A stretch of 64,000 nt of DNA, taken from the NCBI RefSeq assembly GCF_023614235.1, contig NZ_CP094264.1, positions 2,790,001-2,854,000 of the forward strand, in the 5' to 3' direction. The notes beneath the pieces were generated by a model. That model made no database searches, was not told the DNA's origin, and saw nothing but the letters and a program-made list of their open reading frames with translations. This document shows positions 1-9,622 of this stretch, one piece after another (position 1 is the stretch's first letter; each line of letters starts with the position of its first letter). A program made the position numbers and the translations under genes. The DNA comes from Streptomyces sp. MRC013 (GTDB taxonomy: Bacteria; Actinomycetota; Actinomycetes; Streptomycetales; Streptomycetaceae).

Positions 1-114
1 GGCCCCGTCCGGGCCGGCCGGTGACGGACGGGGGCACGGCGTCCGGGCCGGGACCCCCGGCCGCCGAGGGCCGGGTCGGGCGGCCGGGTCGGACGGGGCG
101 GTCGCCGAACGCAC

Positions 115-148
115 GGGACCGCCGCCCCGGGGGCGGGGCGGCGGTCCC
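115..148 (-). terminator. Terminator hairpin after metG
   Basis: A perfect 15-bp inverted repeat (115-129 with 134-148) with a GGGG loop begins 12 bases past the metG stop. It has no clear U-tract, as is common in Streptomyces. Confidence 0.7.
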
Positions 149-160
149 GGGGCGGTTCCG

Positions 161-1780
161 TCAGGCGTCCTTCTTCGGCTCCTCCAGGCGCGGGAAGAGG
201 ACCGCGCCCTTCGTCACCGTCGCGCCGGGCGGGAGCTGGCCCCAGGTGCCGGCCTCGGCGAGCGGCTGGTCGGCGAGGGCGCCCAGGGCGGGCTCCGCGC
301 CGAGCGACTCCCACAGCTTCCCGGATGTCTCCGGCATGACCGGGTTCAGCAGGACGGCCACCGCGCGCAGCGACTCGGCCGCCGTGTAGAGGATCGTCGC
401 CAGGCGCGCGCGGCCCTCCGGCGAGTCGTCCTTCGCGACCTTCCACGGCTCCTGCTCCGTGATGTAGCCGTTGACCTGCTTCACGAAGTCGAAGACCGCC
501 AGGATGCCGCCCTGGAAGTCCAGCTCCTCGCCGATCCTCCGGTCGGCCTCGGCGACCGCCCCGGCCAGGCCGTCCCGGATCGCCCGCTCGGCGTCACCGG
601 CGGCCGTGGCCTCCGGCAGGGCGCCGTCGAAGTACTTGCCGACCATCGCCGCGACGCGCGAGGCGAGGTTGCCGTAGTCGTTGGCCAGCTCAGAGGTGTA
701 CCGGGCGGTGAAGTCCTCCCAGGAGAACGAGCCGTCGCTGCCGAAGGCGATCGCCCGCAGGAAGTACCAGCGGTAGGCGTCCACACCGAAGTGCGAGGTC
801 AGGTCCTGCGGCTTGATGCCGGTCAGGTTCGACTTCGACATCTTCTCGCCGCCGACCATCAGCCAGCCGTGCGCCGCGACCTTCTTCGGCAGGGGCAGGC
901 CCTGTGCCATCAGCATCGCGGGCCAGATCACCGCGTGGAAGCGCAGGATGTCCTTGCCGACCAGGTGCACGTCGGCCGGGAACGTCGACTCGAACTTCGC
1001 CTGGTCGGAGCCGTAGCCGACGGCCGTCGCGTAGTTCAGCAGGGCGTCCACCCACACGTAGATGACGTGTTTCCGGTCCCACGGGATCGGGACGCCCCAG
1101 TCGAAGGCCGAACGGGAGATCGACAGGTCCTGCAGGCCCTGCTTGACGAAGTTCACGACCTCGTTGCGGGCCGACTCGGGCTGGATGAAGCCCGGGTTCG
1201 CCCCGTAGAACTCCAGGAGCTTCGGGCCGTACGCGGAGAGCTTGAAGAAGTAGTTCTCCTCCTTGAGGATCTCCACCGGCTTCCTGTGGACCGGGCAGAG
1301 CTTCACGCCCTGCTCGTCCTCGACCAGGTCGCCGAGGAGCTTGTACTCCTCGCAGCCCACGCAGTACGGGCCCTCGTAGCCGCCCTTGTAGATCTCGCCC
1401 TTGTCGTACAGGTCCTGCACGAACTCCTGGACGCGGTCCGTGTGGCGCCTCTCCGTGGTGCGGATGAAGTCGTCGTTCCCGATGCCCAGGTGCTCCCAGA
1501 GGGGCTTCCACGCCTCCTCGACGAGCTTGTCGCACCACTCCTGCGGGGTGACCCCGTTCGCGTCGGCCGTGCGCATGATCTTCTGACCGTGCTCGTCCGT
1601 GCCGGTGAGGTACCACACCTTCTCGCCGCGCTGACGGTGCCAGCGCGTGAGCACGTCGCCTGCGACGGTCGTGTAGGCGTGGCCCAGGTGAGGAGCGTCG
1701 TTGACGTAGTAGATGGGGGTCGATACGTAGAAGGCCTTCACGCCTTCGTCCCCCTGCTTCTCGGATCCAGTGGCCGCCAT
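161..1780 (-). CDS. metG: Methionyl-tRNA synthetase
   Basis: Charges tRNA-Met with methionine in the cytoplasm, using ATP. The 539-residue protein has the class I signature HLGH at residues 31-34 and KMSKS at 313-317. Zinc-knuckle cysteines lie near 140, 143 and 162 (CVGC then C). The length fits the short bacterial form that lacks the C-terminal tRNA-binding/dimerisation domain. The ATG start gives a short tail before the conserved KAFYVSTPIYYVN segment; a start at that segment is possible but has no better ribosome site. The gene is followed by a strong hairpin and has no co-directional close neighbour, so it is probably monocistronic. Confidence 0.96.
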   Translation of the reverse strand: MAATGSEKQGDEGVKAFYVSTPIYYVNDAPHLGHAYTTVAGDVLTRWHRQRGEKVWYLTGTDEHGQKIMRTADANGVTPQEWCDKLVEEAWKPLWEHLGIGNDDFIRTTERRHTDRVQEFVQDLYDKGEIYKGGYEGPYCVGCEEYKLLGDLVEDEQGVKLCPVHRKPVEILKEENYFFKLSAYGPKLLEFYGANPGFIQPESARNEVVNFVKQGLQDLSISRSAFDWGVPIPWDRKHVIYVWVDALLNYATAVGYGSDQAKFESTFPADVHLVGKDILRFHAVIWPAMLMAQGLPLPKKVAAHGWLMVGGEKMSKSNLTGIKPQDLTSHFGVDAYRWYFLRAIAFGSDGSFSWEDFTARYTSELANDYGNLASRVAAMVGKYFDGALPEATAAGDAERAIRDGLAGAVAEADRRIGEELDFQGGILAVFDFVKQVNGYITEQEPWKVAKDDSPEGRARLATILYTAAESLRAVAVLLNPVMPETSGKLWESLGAEPALGALADQPLAEAGTWGQLPPGATVTKGAVLFPRLEEPKKDA

Positions 1781-1881
1781 GCCGAAATCCTATCGGTCGG
1801 CCGAAGCGCCCTTCGCCTCCTTCCGCCCCGCCGTTCCCCCGAGGGCCGGGGGCGGACGGAGCGGGGGAGGGCCGGGGACAC

Positions 1882-1926
1882 GGCGGGGGCGGGGGCCGGC
1901 CGCGCCGGCCGGCCCCCACCCCCGCC
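1882..1926 (-). terminator. Terminator hairpin after the vWA gene
   Basis: Twenty-base arms (1882-1901 and 1907-1926) with one mismatch and a 5-base loop lie ten bases after the stop of the vWA gene. The arms are very GC-rich. Confidence 0.6.
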
Positions 1927-1935
1927 GGCGGCGCC

Positions 1936-3549
1936 TCAGACCGGCCAGGAGGCGAGGAGCTCCCGGTAGAAGCGGGCGTGCGGGATCTCGCGGGGGGCGG
2001 GGCCGGCGTGGAAGAAGGCGGCGTTGTCGACGTCCAGCCTGCGCAGGTAGTCGAACGCCTTGCCGTCCTCCTCGCCGAACGCGACGAACTGCCAGAACAC
2101 CGGCCGTCCGGTCGCCGCGGCCTCGGCGAGGGCCTGGGTGGCGGCGGTCCTCGACTCGGGGGCGCCGTCCGTCTGGAAGACCACCAGCGCGGGCCGGCCG
2201 GGGTCGGCCCCCTCGTGGTGGGCGAGCACCTCGCGGACGGCGCGGTCGTAGTTGGTGCGGCCCATGCGGCCCAGGCCCTCGTGCAGGGCGTCGATCCGCC
2301 CCTCGACGTTGTCGAGGGTGAGGTCGCCGGTGCCGTCGACCTCGGTCGAGAAGAACACGACGGGTACGGTCGCGTCCTCGTCGAGGTGCGCGGCGAGCGC
2401 GAGCACCCGCTCGCCGAGCTGCTGGGCGCTGCCGTCCTTGTAGTACGGGCGCATCGACCCGGACCGGTCGAGCACCAGGTACACCGTGGCCCGCGTACCG
2501 GCGAGGCCCCGCTTGCGCAGCGCGGCACCGGCGGCCTTGTACGCCTCGACGACGCCCTCGGGCGCCACGGCCTTGACCCGCCGCAGCGCGACGGCGGGGT
2601 GCCCGGCCCTGTCCTCAGGCTCCGGGGCGGTGGCCTCCGGGGCGGTGGCCTCCGATTCCGGGGCGGCGGTCTCCTCCGGAGCGGTGGCGGCCGGTACGGC
2701 GTCGCCGTCCGCGCCGGGGGCGCCCAGGTCTCCGGGCTCCTGCGGCGCGGCCCCGGTGACGGTCCCGGACCGGGGAGCGGTCGTGTCGTCCACCACGGCC
2801 TGCTCCGCCAGGGCAGCGGTGTCGGCGTCGGCTGCCCCGGGGGTGTCGGCCGCCTCGGGGACGTCGGTGGTCTCCGCTCCGGAGGGGGCGGCTTCCCGGG
2901 TGCCGGCGGCTCCCTCCCCGGCCTCCTCGCCGTCGCTCCCGCCGGAGGCCCCGGTCCCCGTCTCGGTTTCGGCCCCGGTCCCGGCCCCCGTCTCGGCCCC
3001 GGCCTCCGTCTCGGCCCCGGCCCCCGTCTCGGCCTCGGCCCCGGCCTCCGTCTCGGTCTTGGCCCCGGCCTCGACTTCGCCCTTCGACCCGGTTTCGGCC
3101 CCGGCCCCGGCCCCGACCCCGGCCTCGACCTCGGGCTCCGGCCCGGCCACGGCGGCCTCCGGTTCGGCGGCCTCGGTCCCGGGCACCTGTGCGGGCGGTT
3201 CCCCAGCGGTGGGTACGGCCGGTTCCGGCGCCCCGGCGGCCCCCTCCTCCGCGGTCGGGGCCCCGGGTTCCCCGGCGGCCGGGGTCTCCTCGGAGTCGGT
3301 CCGGGCCGCCGGGACCGCGGACTTCGGGGCTGCGGGCTTCGGGTTGTCGAAGGAGGCCGCCACCAGTTCCGCCGCGACCTCTTCCGGGGTGGGGTCCTGG
3401 CGTTCCACCTGGGACGGGACCGCCGGCGGTTCGTCCTGGGACACCGTGCGTTCCGCCTGGGGCGGGACGGAGGGAGTGGCCGTCGACTCGTCGCGCCCCG
3501 CCTCGCGGTCGCGTCCGAACACCTTGCGCAACAAGCTCCGAATGCCCAT
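1936..3549 (-). CDS. vWA domain protein of the TerF type with long low-complexity region
   Basis: A predicted cytoplasmic protein of 537 residues. The C-terminal third is a von Willebrand factor A fold with an intact metal-ion-dependent adhesion site: DRSGS at the end of the first strand, a later T in RTNYD, and QTDGA. It matches the vWA form found at the C terminus of TerF-like tellurite-resistance and stress proteins. The N-terminal half is a low-complexity stretch rich in Ala, Glu, Thr, Pro and Gly with degenerate [12 protein letters not shown] repeats, probably disordered. The start at MGIRSLLRK is chosen because AAAGG lies nine bases upstream; an in-frame start 28 codons earlier is less likely. 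No other ter genes are adjacent. The role is unknown; binding of metal or a partner protein is inferred. Confidence 0.85.
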   Translation of the reverse strand: MGIRSLLRKVFGRDREAGRDESTATPSVPPQAERTVSQDEPPAVPSQVERQDPTPEEVAAELVAASFDNPKPAAPKSAVPAARTDSEETPAAGEPGAPTAEEGAAGAPEPAVPTAGEPPAQVPGTEAAEPEAAVAGPEPEVEAGVGAGAGAETGSKGEVEAGAKTETEAGAEAETGAGAETEAGAETGAGTGAETETGTGASGGSDGEEAGEGAAGTREAAPSGAETTDVPEAADTPGAADADTAALAEQAVVDDTTAPRSGTVTGAAPQEPGDLGAPGADGDAVPAATAPEETAAPESEATAPEATAPEPEDRAGHPAVALRRVKAVAPEGVVEAYKAAGAALRKRGLAGTRATVYLVLDRSGSMRPYYKDGSAQQLGERVLALAAHLDEDATVPVVFFSTEVDGTGDLTLDNVEGRIDALHEGLGRMGRTNYDRAVREVLAHHEGADPGRPALVVFQTDGAPESRTAATQALAEAAATGRPVFWQFVAFGEEDGKAFDYLRRLDVDNAAFFHAGPAPREIPHARFYRELLASWPV

Positions 3550-3705
3550 GGGCCATGGCCTTTCGCATATTGGGTGCCGTGTATGTCCGTACTGCTGGGA
3601 ATACCTAGAATCATCCCTGGCCAGGGCGGACACGTAAGGTTAGCCGTCCGGAGTGGCGCGTACGGGTGCCGTCCGCCCACGTCAAGACCACCCTCGACGC
3701 CTTCC

Positions 3706-3727
3706 GTTCACCGCGTGTTCACTCTCC
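3706..3727 (+). promoter_or_regulatory. PHO box (two 11-bp PhoP repeat units)
   Basis: GTTCACCGCGT at 3706 is followed directly by GTTCACTCTCC at 3717. Two adjacent 11-base units starting GTTCAC are the known Streptomyces PhoP operator. It lies about 90 bases before the PhoX start, with a TAGCCT -10-like element near 3752. Confidence 0.8.
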
Positions 3728-3817
3728 TGCCCCCGCTCTGCTCAGGGGCGCGTCTAGCCTCGCCGCCGGACGACCACGACATCACGTCGGCGCGGTGCGC
3801 GCCGAAGGAGGAACATC

Positions 3818-5875
3818 GTGCGCAAGCTGCTGCCGCTGCTCACCGCGACCCCGCACGCCGGCGGCCGGTCCGCCCTGACCTGCCGCTACCGCTGCGGTGA
3901 CGCTTGCTTCCACGAGGTGCCCAACACCAGCGACAACGAGTACGTCGGCGACGTCATAGCCGGGGCCCTCTCCCGCCGTTCGCTGGTGCGCGCCGCCGCC
4001 GTAGTGACCGCCGCCACCGCCGCGGGCGGCGCCGTCCTCGGCGCGGGCGCCCCGGAGGCCCACGCCGCGCAGGCGGCACAGGCGGCGCACCGCCGGGGCA
4101 CGTCGCCGGGCGCGCGCGGCCTGCGCTTCGCGCCCGTCGCGCCGAACACCGCCGACCAGGTCACCGTTCCGCGCGGCTACAGCCAGAGCGTCGTCATCCG
4201 CTGGGGCGAGCCGATCCTGCGCGGCGCACCCGCCTTCGACCCGGACAGGCAGTCCGCCAAGGCGCAGGCCGGACAGTTCGGCTACAACAACGACTTCCTC
4301 TCCCTCCTCCCCCTGCGGGGCGAGCCGGGCCGCCAGGTCCTCGTGGCGAACCACGAGTACACCGACGAGGTCCTGATGTTCCGCGGGTACGACCCGCAGA
4401 ACCCCACCCGCGAGCAGGTCGAGATCGCCTGGGCCGCGCACGGCCTGTCCGTCGTGGTCGTGCAGGAGGAGTACCGCACCGGCAGGCTCACCCCGGTCAC
4501 CCGGCACCCGCTCAACCGCCGCCTCACCGCGACCAGCGTGTTCGAGCTGACCGGCCCCGCCGCCGGCAGCGACCTGCTGAAGACGTCCGCCGACCCGTCG
4601 GGCCGCAAGGTCCTCGGCACCCTCAACAACTGCGCCGGCGGCACCACCCCGTGGGGCACCACCCTCCACGGCGAGGAGAACTTCAACCAGTACTTCGCGA
4701 ACGGCTCCACCGCCACCGACAAGCGCTACGGCCTCAACACCGGTGCCACCGAGCGCAAGTGGGAGCGGTTCGACAAGCGCTTCGACGCCGCGCAGGAGCC
4801 CAACGAGTCGCACCGCTTCGGCTGGGTCGTCGAACTCGACCCGTACGACCCCGACTCCACGCCCCGCAAGCGCACCGCGCTCGGCCGGTTCAAGCACGAG
4901 GCCGCGCAGCCCCGGCTGACCCGGGACGGCCGCCCGGTCGTGTACATGGGCGACGACGAGCGGTTCGACTACTTCTACAAGTTCGTCTCCGCCAAGCGCA
5001 TGATGAAGGGCGACTCCCGCGCCGCCCGCGAGCACAACCTGACCCTCCTCGACGAGGGCACCCTCTACGTCGCGAAGCTGACCGGCGACTCGCCCGCCGC
5101 CGAGGTCGACGGCACCGGCAAGCTCCCGAACGACGGCGAGTTCGACGGCTCCGGCGTGTGGATCCCGCTCGCCACGGGCGACGTGTCGCACGTCCCCGGC
5201 ATGACCGCCGACGAGGTGTACGTCTTCACGCGCCTCGCCGCGGACAGGGTCGGCGCCACCAAGATGGACCGCCCCGAGGACGTCGAGCCCTCACCCCGCA
5301 CGGGCCGCGTGTACGTCGCCCTGACGAACAACTCGCAGCGCGGCACGGACGGCAAGCCCGGCGTCGACGAGGCGAACCCGCGTGCCAGGAACAAGCACGG
5401 CCAGGTCCTGGAGCTCGCCGAGCACTGGGACGACCCGGCGGCGGACGGGTTCGCGTGGCGGCTCTTCCTCGTCGCGGGCGACCCGGAGGACCCCTCCACG
5501 TACTTCGCCGGGTACCCGAAGGAGGGGGTGTCGCCGATCTCCTGCCCCGACAACCTCGCCTTCGACGCGTACGGCAACCTGTGGATCTCCACGGACGGCA
5601 ACGCGCTCGGCACCCACGACGGCCTGTTCGGCGTGGCCGTGCACGGCGAGCGGCGCGGTGAGCTGAAGCAGTTCCTGACCGTCCCGGTGGGCGCCGAGAC
5701 GTGCGGACCGATCATCCAGAACCGCCGGGTGCTCGTCGCCGTGCAGCACCCGGGCGAGGTCGACGGCGCGTCCGTGGAGAAGCCGGCCTCGTCGTGGCCC
5801 GACGGGCCGGGCAGGCTGGTGCGCCCGGCCGTCGTCGCCGTCTACCGCGAGGACGGCCGCCCGATCGGCGTCTGA
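3818..5875 (+). CDS. phoX: PhoX-family alkaline phosphatase, Tat-exported
   Basis: A DUF839/PhoX-type phosphatase of 685 residues expected to release phosphate from organic esters outside the cell, using calcium and iron. A twin-arginine signal (SRRSLVRAAAVV, about residues 50-61) with an Ala-rich hydrophobic run and AHA cleavage-like site is preceded by a Cys-containing N-terminal leader of about 48 residues (CRYRCGDACFHEVPNT). Such leaders are seen on Streptomyces PhoX proteins. The GTG start has GAAGGAGG seven bases upstream. The PHO box upstream predicts induction by PhoR-PhoP under phosphate limitation. The gene stands alone, divergent from the vWA gene. Confidence 0.93.
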   Translation: MRKLLPLLTATPHAGGRSALTCRYRCGDACFHEVPNTSDNEYVGDVIAGALSRRSLVRAAAVVTAATAAGGAVLGAGAPEAHAAQAAQAAHRRGTSPGARGLRFAPVAPNTADQVTVPRGYSQSVVIRWGEPILRGAPAFDPDRQSAKAQAGQFGYNNDFLSLLPLRGEPGRQVLVANHEYTDEVLMFRGYDPQNPTREQVEIAWAAHGLSVVVVQEEYRTGRLTPVTRHPLNRRLTATSVFELTGPAAGSDLLKTSADPSGRKVLGTLNNCAGGTTPWGTTLHGEENFNQYFANGSTATDKRYGLNTGATERKWERFDKRFDAAQEPNESHRFGWVVELDPYDPDSTPRKRTALGRFKHEAAQPRLTRDGRPVVYMGDDERFDYFYKFVSAKRMMKGDSRAAREHNLTLLDEGTLYVAKLTGDSPAAEVDGTGKLPNDGEFDGSGVWIPLATGDVSHVPGMTADEVYVFTRLAADRVGATKMDRPEDVEPSPRTGRVYVALTNNSQRGTDGKPGVDEANPRARNKHGQVLELAEHWDDPAADGFAWRLFLVAGDPEDPSTYFAGYPKEGVSPISCPDNLAFDAYGNLWISTDGNALGTHDGLFGVAVHGERRGELKQFLTVPVGAETCGPIIQNRRVLVAVQHPGEVDGASVEKPASSWPDGPGRLVRPAVVAVYREDGRPIGV

Positions 5876-6335
5876 CCGCGGCCCGGCGCCCGGCGGGCGC
5901 CGGGCCGGTTCCCGGACGGCCCTGACCGGTCCGGTCCGGTCCGGCCCTGACCGGTTCTGGCCGACTCCGTCCGGTCCCGTTCCGTCCGGTCCCGTTCCGC
6001 CCTGCCCTGCACCGGCCCACCCCCGTCGGCCCGCCCTGCCCGACAGCGGCCGGGCGGGCGGCGGGGCGGGCCGGGGCCGGGGCGGGCCTCCCGCGAGGAC
6101 GCCCGCCCCACGGCGGGTCGCGGGCCGGGACCCTTGCGCGGCCGGGCCGCGGGCGCGCACCGAACCGGTTCGCACGCGTACGCCGAACCGTGCCGTGGGC
6201 GCGCACACCGGGCCGGATGCGTACGGCGGACCGGTCCCGTGTTCCGGGCCGGATGCGTACGGCGGACCGGTCCCGTGTACCGAATCGGCCCCGCGTGCCG
6301 GACCGGGGACCCTCCCCATGCCGGGCCGGCGGGGT
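5876..6335. other. Non-coding region with degenerate GGTCC/GGTCCC repeats
   Basis: A 460-base gap between convergent genes. It holds many short imperfect repeats around GACCGG and TCCGGTCC (5925-6005) and a 36-bp tandem duplication (6210-6281). No convincing gene is seen. Confidence 0.5.
6210..6281. repeat. Two-copy 36-bp tandem repeat
   Basis: Copies 6210-6245 and 6246-6281 both begin GGGCCGGATGCGTACGGCGG and are nearly identical. This is probably a slippage duplication. Confidence 0.8.
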
Positions 6336-7418
6336 TCACGAGGCGCTGCGGGCCTGCGCGCGCCACTTGGTGAACTGCTCCACGGGATCCCCCGTGTACG
6401 ACCACGGCACCCGCGACACCCGTGTCCCCAGCAGCTCGAACAGGCCGTCCGCCACCTCCAGCCGCCCCGCGTGGCACGCCGCGTGGGCCAGGTAGTTCAG
6501 CAGCTCGACCTCCTCCGGCCGGACCGGTCCCGGCGCCCGGCCGCCGATCCAGCGCTCCCAGGTACGCTGCACCTCCGTCACCGCCAGCTCGTGCTTCCAG
6601 TGCTGGTCGAAGCCCCGCACCGACCCGGGACCCCGGCCGAGCGCCCCGTCCAGCACGTACCGGTACTCCTCGACGCGGGCGATCTGCACCAGCACCGGCA
6701 GCGGACAGCCGGGCGGCGCCGCGCCGGCCGCGTCGCGCGCGAAGTCGTACATCGAGCCGTGCGTGCCGTGCCACCGCGCCGACCAGTAGCGCAGCAGCTG
6801 CACGTGGCCCTCCGTGTTGTGCGGGTCGCGCCGGCGCAGCTCGTCCCACCAGCGGCGCAGCTCCGCCCGGCTCACCCCGCCCTCGTACAGCCGGGCCACC
6901 GTCAGCAGCGACACCCACGGCATCGGGTCCGCGGGCCGGACGTCCGCCGCGAACAGGCAGGCCAGGACCGTGGAGTCCAGCCGGGTGCGGTCCACGGCGC
7001 TGCCCCGGCCCGCCACGATCGCCGCGTCGAAGACCCGTACCACCTCGGTCGCGGCCCGCAGCACCGCCGCGTCCGGGTCGTCGGGCTCGGCGGCCCGCCA
7101 GCCCTCGACGGCCGACGTGCCGGCCGCCGCGTGGGCGAGCAGCCGGATGCGGTGGGTGCGCCGCGGCCAGTCGTCCCCGGTCTCCCGCAGCAGGTCCCGT
7201 ACGCCCTGCCAGCGGCCGACGGCGATGTCGTGGCGCACGTCGCCGAGCGCCTCGTCCCCGAAGTACGGGTCGGGTTCGAGTGTGAGCCGGTCCTCGCGTG
7301 CGGAACGGCCCGCCCGGCCCATGAGCCCGGTCCGCCTCGTACTGCGCCCGTGCCGCGGCTTCCCGGAGCCGCCCCGGTCCGGGCGTCCCCCTCCGGTGGC
7401 GCGGTGGCGTGCGGCCAT
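6336..7418 (-). CDS. Conserved hypothetical protein, helical-repeat type
   Basis: I do not recognise a named family. The 360-residue product has a basic, Arg/Gly-rich N terminus of about 35 residues followed by an acidic, helix-rich body with many Trp and Arg. Segments such as GHVQLLRYWSARW and EVELLNYLAHAACHAGRLEVADGLFELLG resemble TPR-like helical hairpins. There is no signal peptide or membrane segment, so it is probably cytosolic. The ATG at 7418 is supported by GGGGGAGAAGG just upstream. It reads away from the permease-side intergenic space, with 47 bases between its start and the permease stop, so co-transcription with the permease is plausible. Confidence 0.75.
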   Translation of the reverse strand: MAARHRATGGGRPDRGGSGKPRHGRSTRRTGLMGRAGRSAREDRLTLEPDPYFGDEALGDVRHDIAVGRWQGVRDLLRETGDDWPRRTHRIRLLAHAAAGTSAVEGWRAAEPDDPDAAVLRAATEVVRVFDAAIVAGRGSAVDRTRLDSTVLACLFAADVRPADPMPWVSLLTVARLYEGGVSRAELRRWWDELRRRDPHNTEGHVQLLRYWSARWHGTHGSMYDFARDAAGAAPPGCPLPVLVQIARVEEYRYVLDGALGRGPGSVRGFDQHWKHELAVTEVQRTWERWIGGRAPGPVRPEEVELLNYLAHAACHAGRLEVADGLFELLGTRVSRVPWSYTGDPVEQFTKWRAQARSAS

Positions 7419-7465
7419 GCCTTCTCCCCCCGATCGCGTGGTCAGTCGCGTGGTCGGTCGCGTGG

Positions 7466-8950
7466 TCAGAAGTCGGTCGCCAGGGTCTCGTCGGCGGCCG
7501 GCCGGTGCCGCCGCGGTACGTCCCCGTACGGCGTGTCGCTCTTCGCCGCCAGTGCCCGCACCGCGTCCAGCTTCGCCGGACGGTAGTACGAACTACCCCG
7601 CCGCCAGTACCAGAACATCGGAATGAGTCCTGCCGCGAGTCCCCCGAGACCGATGGCGAGCGGCGCGGCGGGCAGCTCCACCAGCGACTCGTAGAAGACC
7701 CACGACATGAAAGCGGCCCCCGCCAGCGGCCACACCCCGCCCAGCAGCAGCTCCCGGACCGACGACAGCAGCACGCGGCGGTACGCGACGACGGCGGCGA
7801 GCCCGGCGAGCCCGTGGGAGAAGGCGAGCTGCAGGCCCATCGCACCGACCGCGCCGGACACGACGTCACCGACCGAGTCGAACGCGTTCGACGCGGCGAA
7901 CAGCGCCAGCGCGACCCCGCCGACGGCGGCGACGGCCACCCACGGGGTGTTCCGCCGCCGGTGCACCAGCCCGAACGCGGACGGCACCGTGTGGTCCCGG
8001 CCCATCGTGAACAGCGTCCGCGTCACCTGGATCAGCGTCGTCTCCAGCGTCACCACGGTCGACAGCACCACCGCCACCACGAGCAGCCTCCCGCCGACCC
8101 CGGGCCAGACCGCGTCGCAGAGCAGGGCGAGGGTGCCGGCACCGCTCCGTGCGGTGGTCCCCTCCGTCGCCAGCACCACGTTGACCGCCAGGGTGAACGC
8201 CTCGAGCAGCAGGAAGACCGTCCCCGCCCCGATGAACACCGGCAGCACCGACCGGCGCCGGACGCCCCGCGCCTCCTCGCCGGGGCAGCCGGTGGCGTGC
8301 CAGCTCCGGTAGGAGAACGCCGCGACCAGCGCGCCCGCGGCGACGCCCGACACCCCGCAGAAGTCCCCGGACCCCAGCCACGACCAGTCGAACGCGGCCG
8401 CCGTGCCGTTGCGCGCCACCGCGCCCAGCACGAACAGCAGGAGGACCGCCAGCTCGACGCCCGAGACGATCGTCCGCGCCCGTGCGGTCAACCGGGCCCC
8501 CACCAGTGCCACCAGCAGCATCATCACCAACCAGCACGCCCCGGCCGCCGTCGCCGGCCAGGTGCCCCTCGCCAGCTCGGGGTCGAACAGGGTGAGCGTC
8601 AGCATCCCCGCCGGCAGCGCGCCCGCCACCATGAACAGCGTCGTCGACACGACCAGCGCCCACCCGCACAGGAAGCCCAGGAACGGATGGAGGGTCCGTC
8701 CCACCCACGAGTACGCGGCGCCCGCGTTCACGTCGAGCCGTTCGAGCCTTCCGTAGGCCAGCACGATGCCCAGCACGGGCAGCACGCAGTACAGCAGCGC
8801 GGCGGGGGCGGCGAGCCCGGCGGCCCCGACGAGCACGGCGGCCGTCACGACCGGCGAGTAGGCCGGGATGCCGCCCGCGGCCGCCCTCACGACGGTGCCG
8901 AACGTGCCCGGCACATCGGGTCGGAACCCTCTGCCGGAAGAGTTGCGCAT
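7466..8950 (-). CDS. APC-family amino acid permease
   Basis: A 494-residue integral membrane transporter of the amino acid-polyamine-organocation superfamily. About twelve hydrophobic segments are visible, with a Gly-rich first helix (SPVVTAAVLVGAAGLAAPAALL) and the N-terminal GTFGTVVRAAAGGIPAYS segment. Substrate cannot be named from sequence. The start MRNSSGRG is preceded by AAGGA eight bases upstream; the much longer open frame beyond it is an artefact of GC bias. The C-terminal tail (RGSSYYRPAKLDAVRALAAK) is cytoplasmic and basic. Confidence 0.85.
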   Translation of the reverse strand: MRNSSGRGFRPDVPGTFGTVVRAAAGGIPAYSPVVTAAVLVGAAGLAAPAALLYCVLPVLGIVLAYGRLERLDVNAGAAYSWVGRTLHPFLGFLCGWALVVSTTLFMVAGALPAGMLTLTLFDPELARGTWPATAAGACWLVMMLLVALVGARLTARARTIVSGVELAVLLLFVLGAVARNGTAAAFDWSWLGSGDFCGVSGVAAGALVAAFSYRSWHATGCPGEEARGVRRRSVLPVFIGAGTVFLLLEAFTLAVNVVLATEGTTARSGAGTLALLCDAVWPGVGGRLLVVAVVLSTVVTLETTLIQVTRTLFTMGRDHTVPSAFGLVHRRRNTPWVAVAAVGGVALALFAASNAFDSVGDVVSGAVGAMGLQLAFSHGLAGLAAVVAYRRVLLSSVRELLLGGVWPLAGAAFMSWVFYESLVELPAAPLAIGLGGLAAGLIPMFWYWRRGSSYYRPAKLDAVRALAAKSDTPYGDVPRRHRPAADETLATDF

Positions 8951-9622
8951 GCCGAACGTCCTTGACTGGCAGGGGAAATGTCGCGGGGGACAGCCGCATC
9001 GTAGTGCCGCTCCCGGAACCCGGAGGTCGGGAGCGGTCCACACGCGCCACACCCTCGGCGCCGGCCGGCCGGAGGGCCGGCCCGCCCACCGGTCCCTCGC
9101 CCGCGGACGGGTTCGGCGGCGCCGTCCCGGGCCCGACCGCCGGCACCTCCGCCTCCGCGGGTCTTCCACACGCACGAGTGAACCCCACCGTTCGACCCGC
9201 GTACCGCCCGCGTACCGCCCGCGTTCCACCCGCGTTCCACCGCTGTCCGCCCGCGGGCCCGACCCCGGCATCCGGCCACCGCCCCGGCGCGGCCGCGGGC
9301 GGACCCGCCGGGACGGAAGGGGACGGCCGGGCCCCGGCGCGGCCGCGGGATGCGGCCGCACCCGCGGCACGGGAGCGGCACGGGAGCGGCCCCGGCCGCG
9401 CTGCCGGGTGCCAAAGCCGCTCCCGTACGGGAGGCCGGAGCTCCTCCCCGTGTCGGGGAGCGGAGCCCCTCCCGAGCCCGGGTGCCGGGCCGCCCCCGTC
9501 GGAGGCCGGAGGCCGGAGGCCGGAGGGCGGAGGGTGGCGGGCGGATTCCGCGTCGGCGAGCACGCCGCGAAGTGACCCCCGCCACCCGGCCGCCCCCCGG
9601 CCGGCCGGTAGGGTTCCGGCCC
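8951..9622. other. Long divergent intergenic region, low complexity
   Basis: This 672-base gap between divergent genes holds a 9-bp stem (9007-9015 with 9028-9036), a GGCCGGCC inverted pair (9063-9082), CGTACCGCC/CGTTCCACC tandem units near 9200-9240 and GGCCGGA repeats near 9500-9530. I searched for a cobalamin riboswitch core before cobL and did not see one. Confidence 0.5.

Noticed and set aside
690..3680. A 996-codon minus-strand open frame across metG and the vWA gene.
   Set aside because: It is an Arg/Pro-rich shadow frame with no family pattern; real genes occupy other frames here.
8951..9622. Possible cobalamin riboswitch before cobL.
   Set aside because: I looked for the B12-box and core pairing on both strands and saw only low-complexity hairpins.
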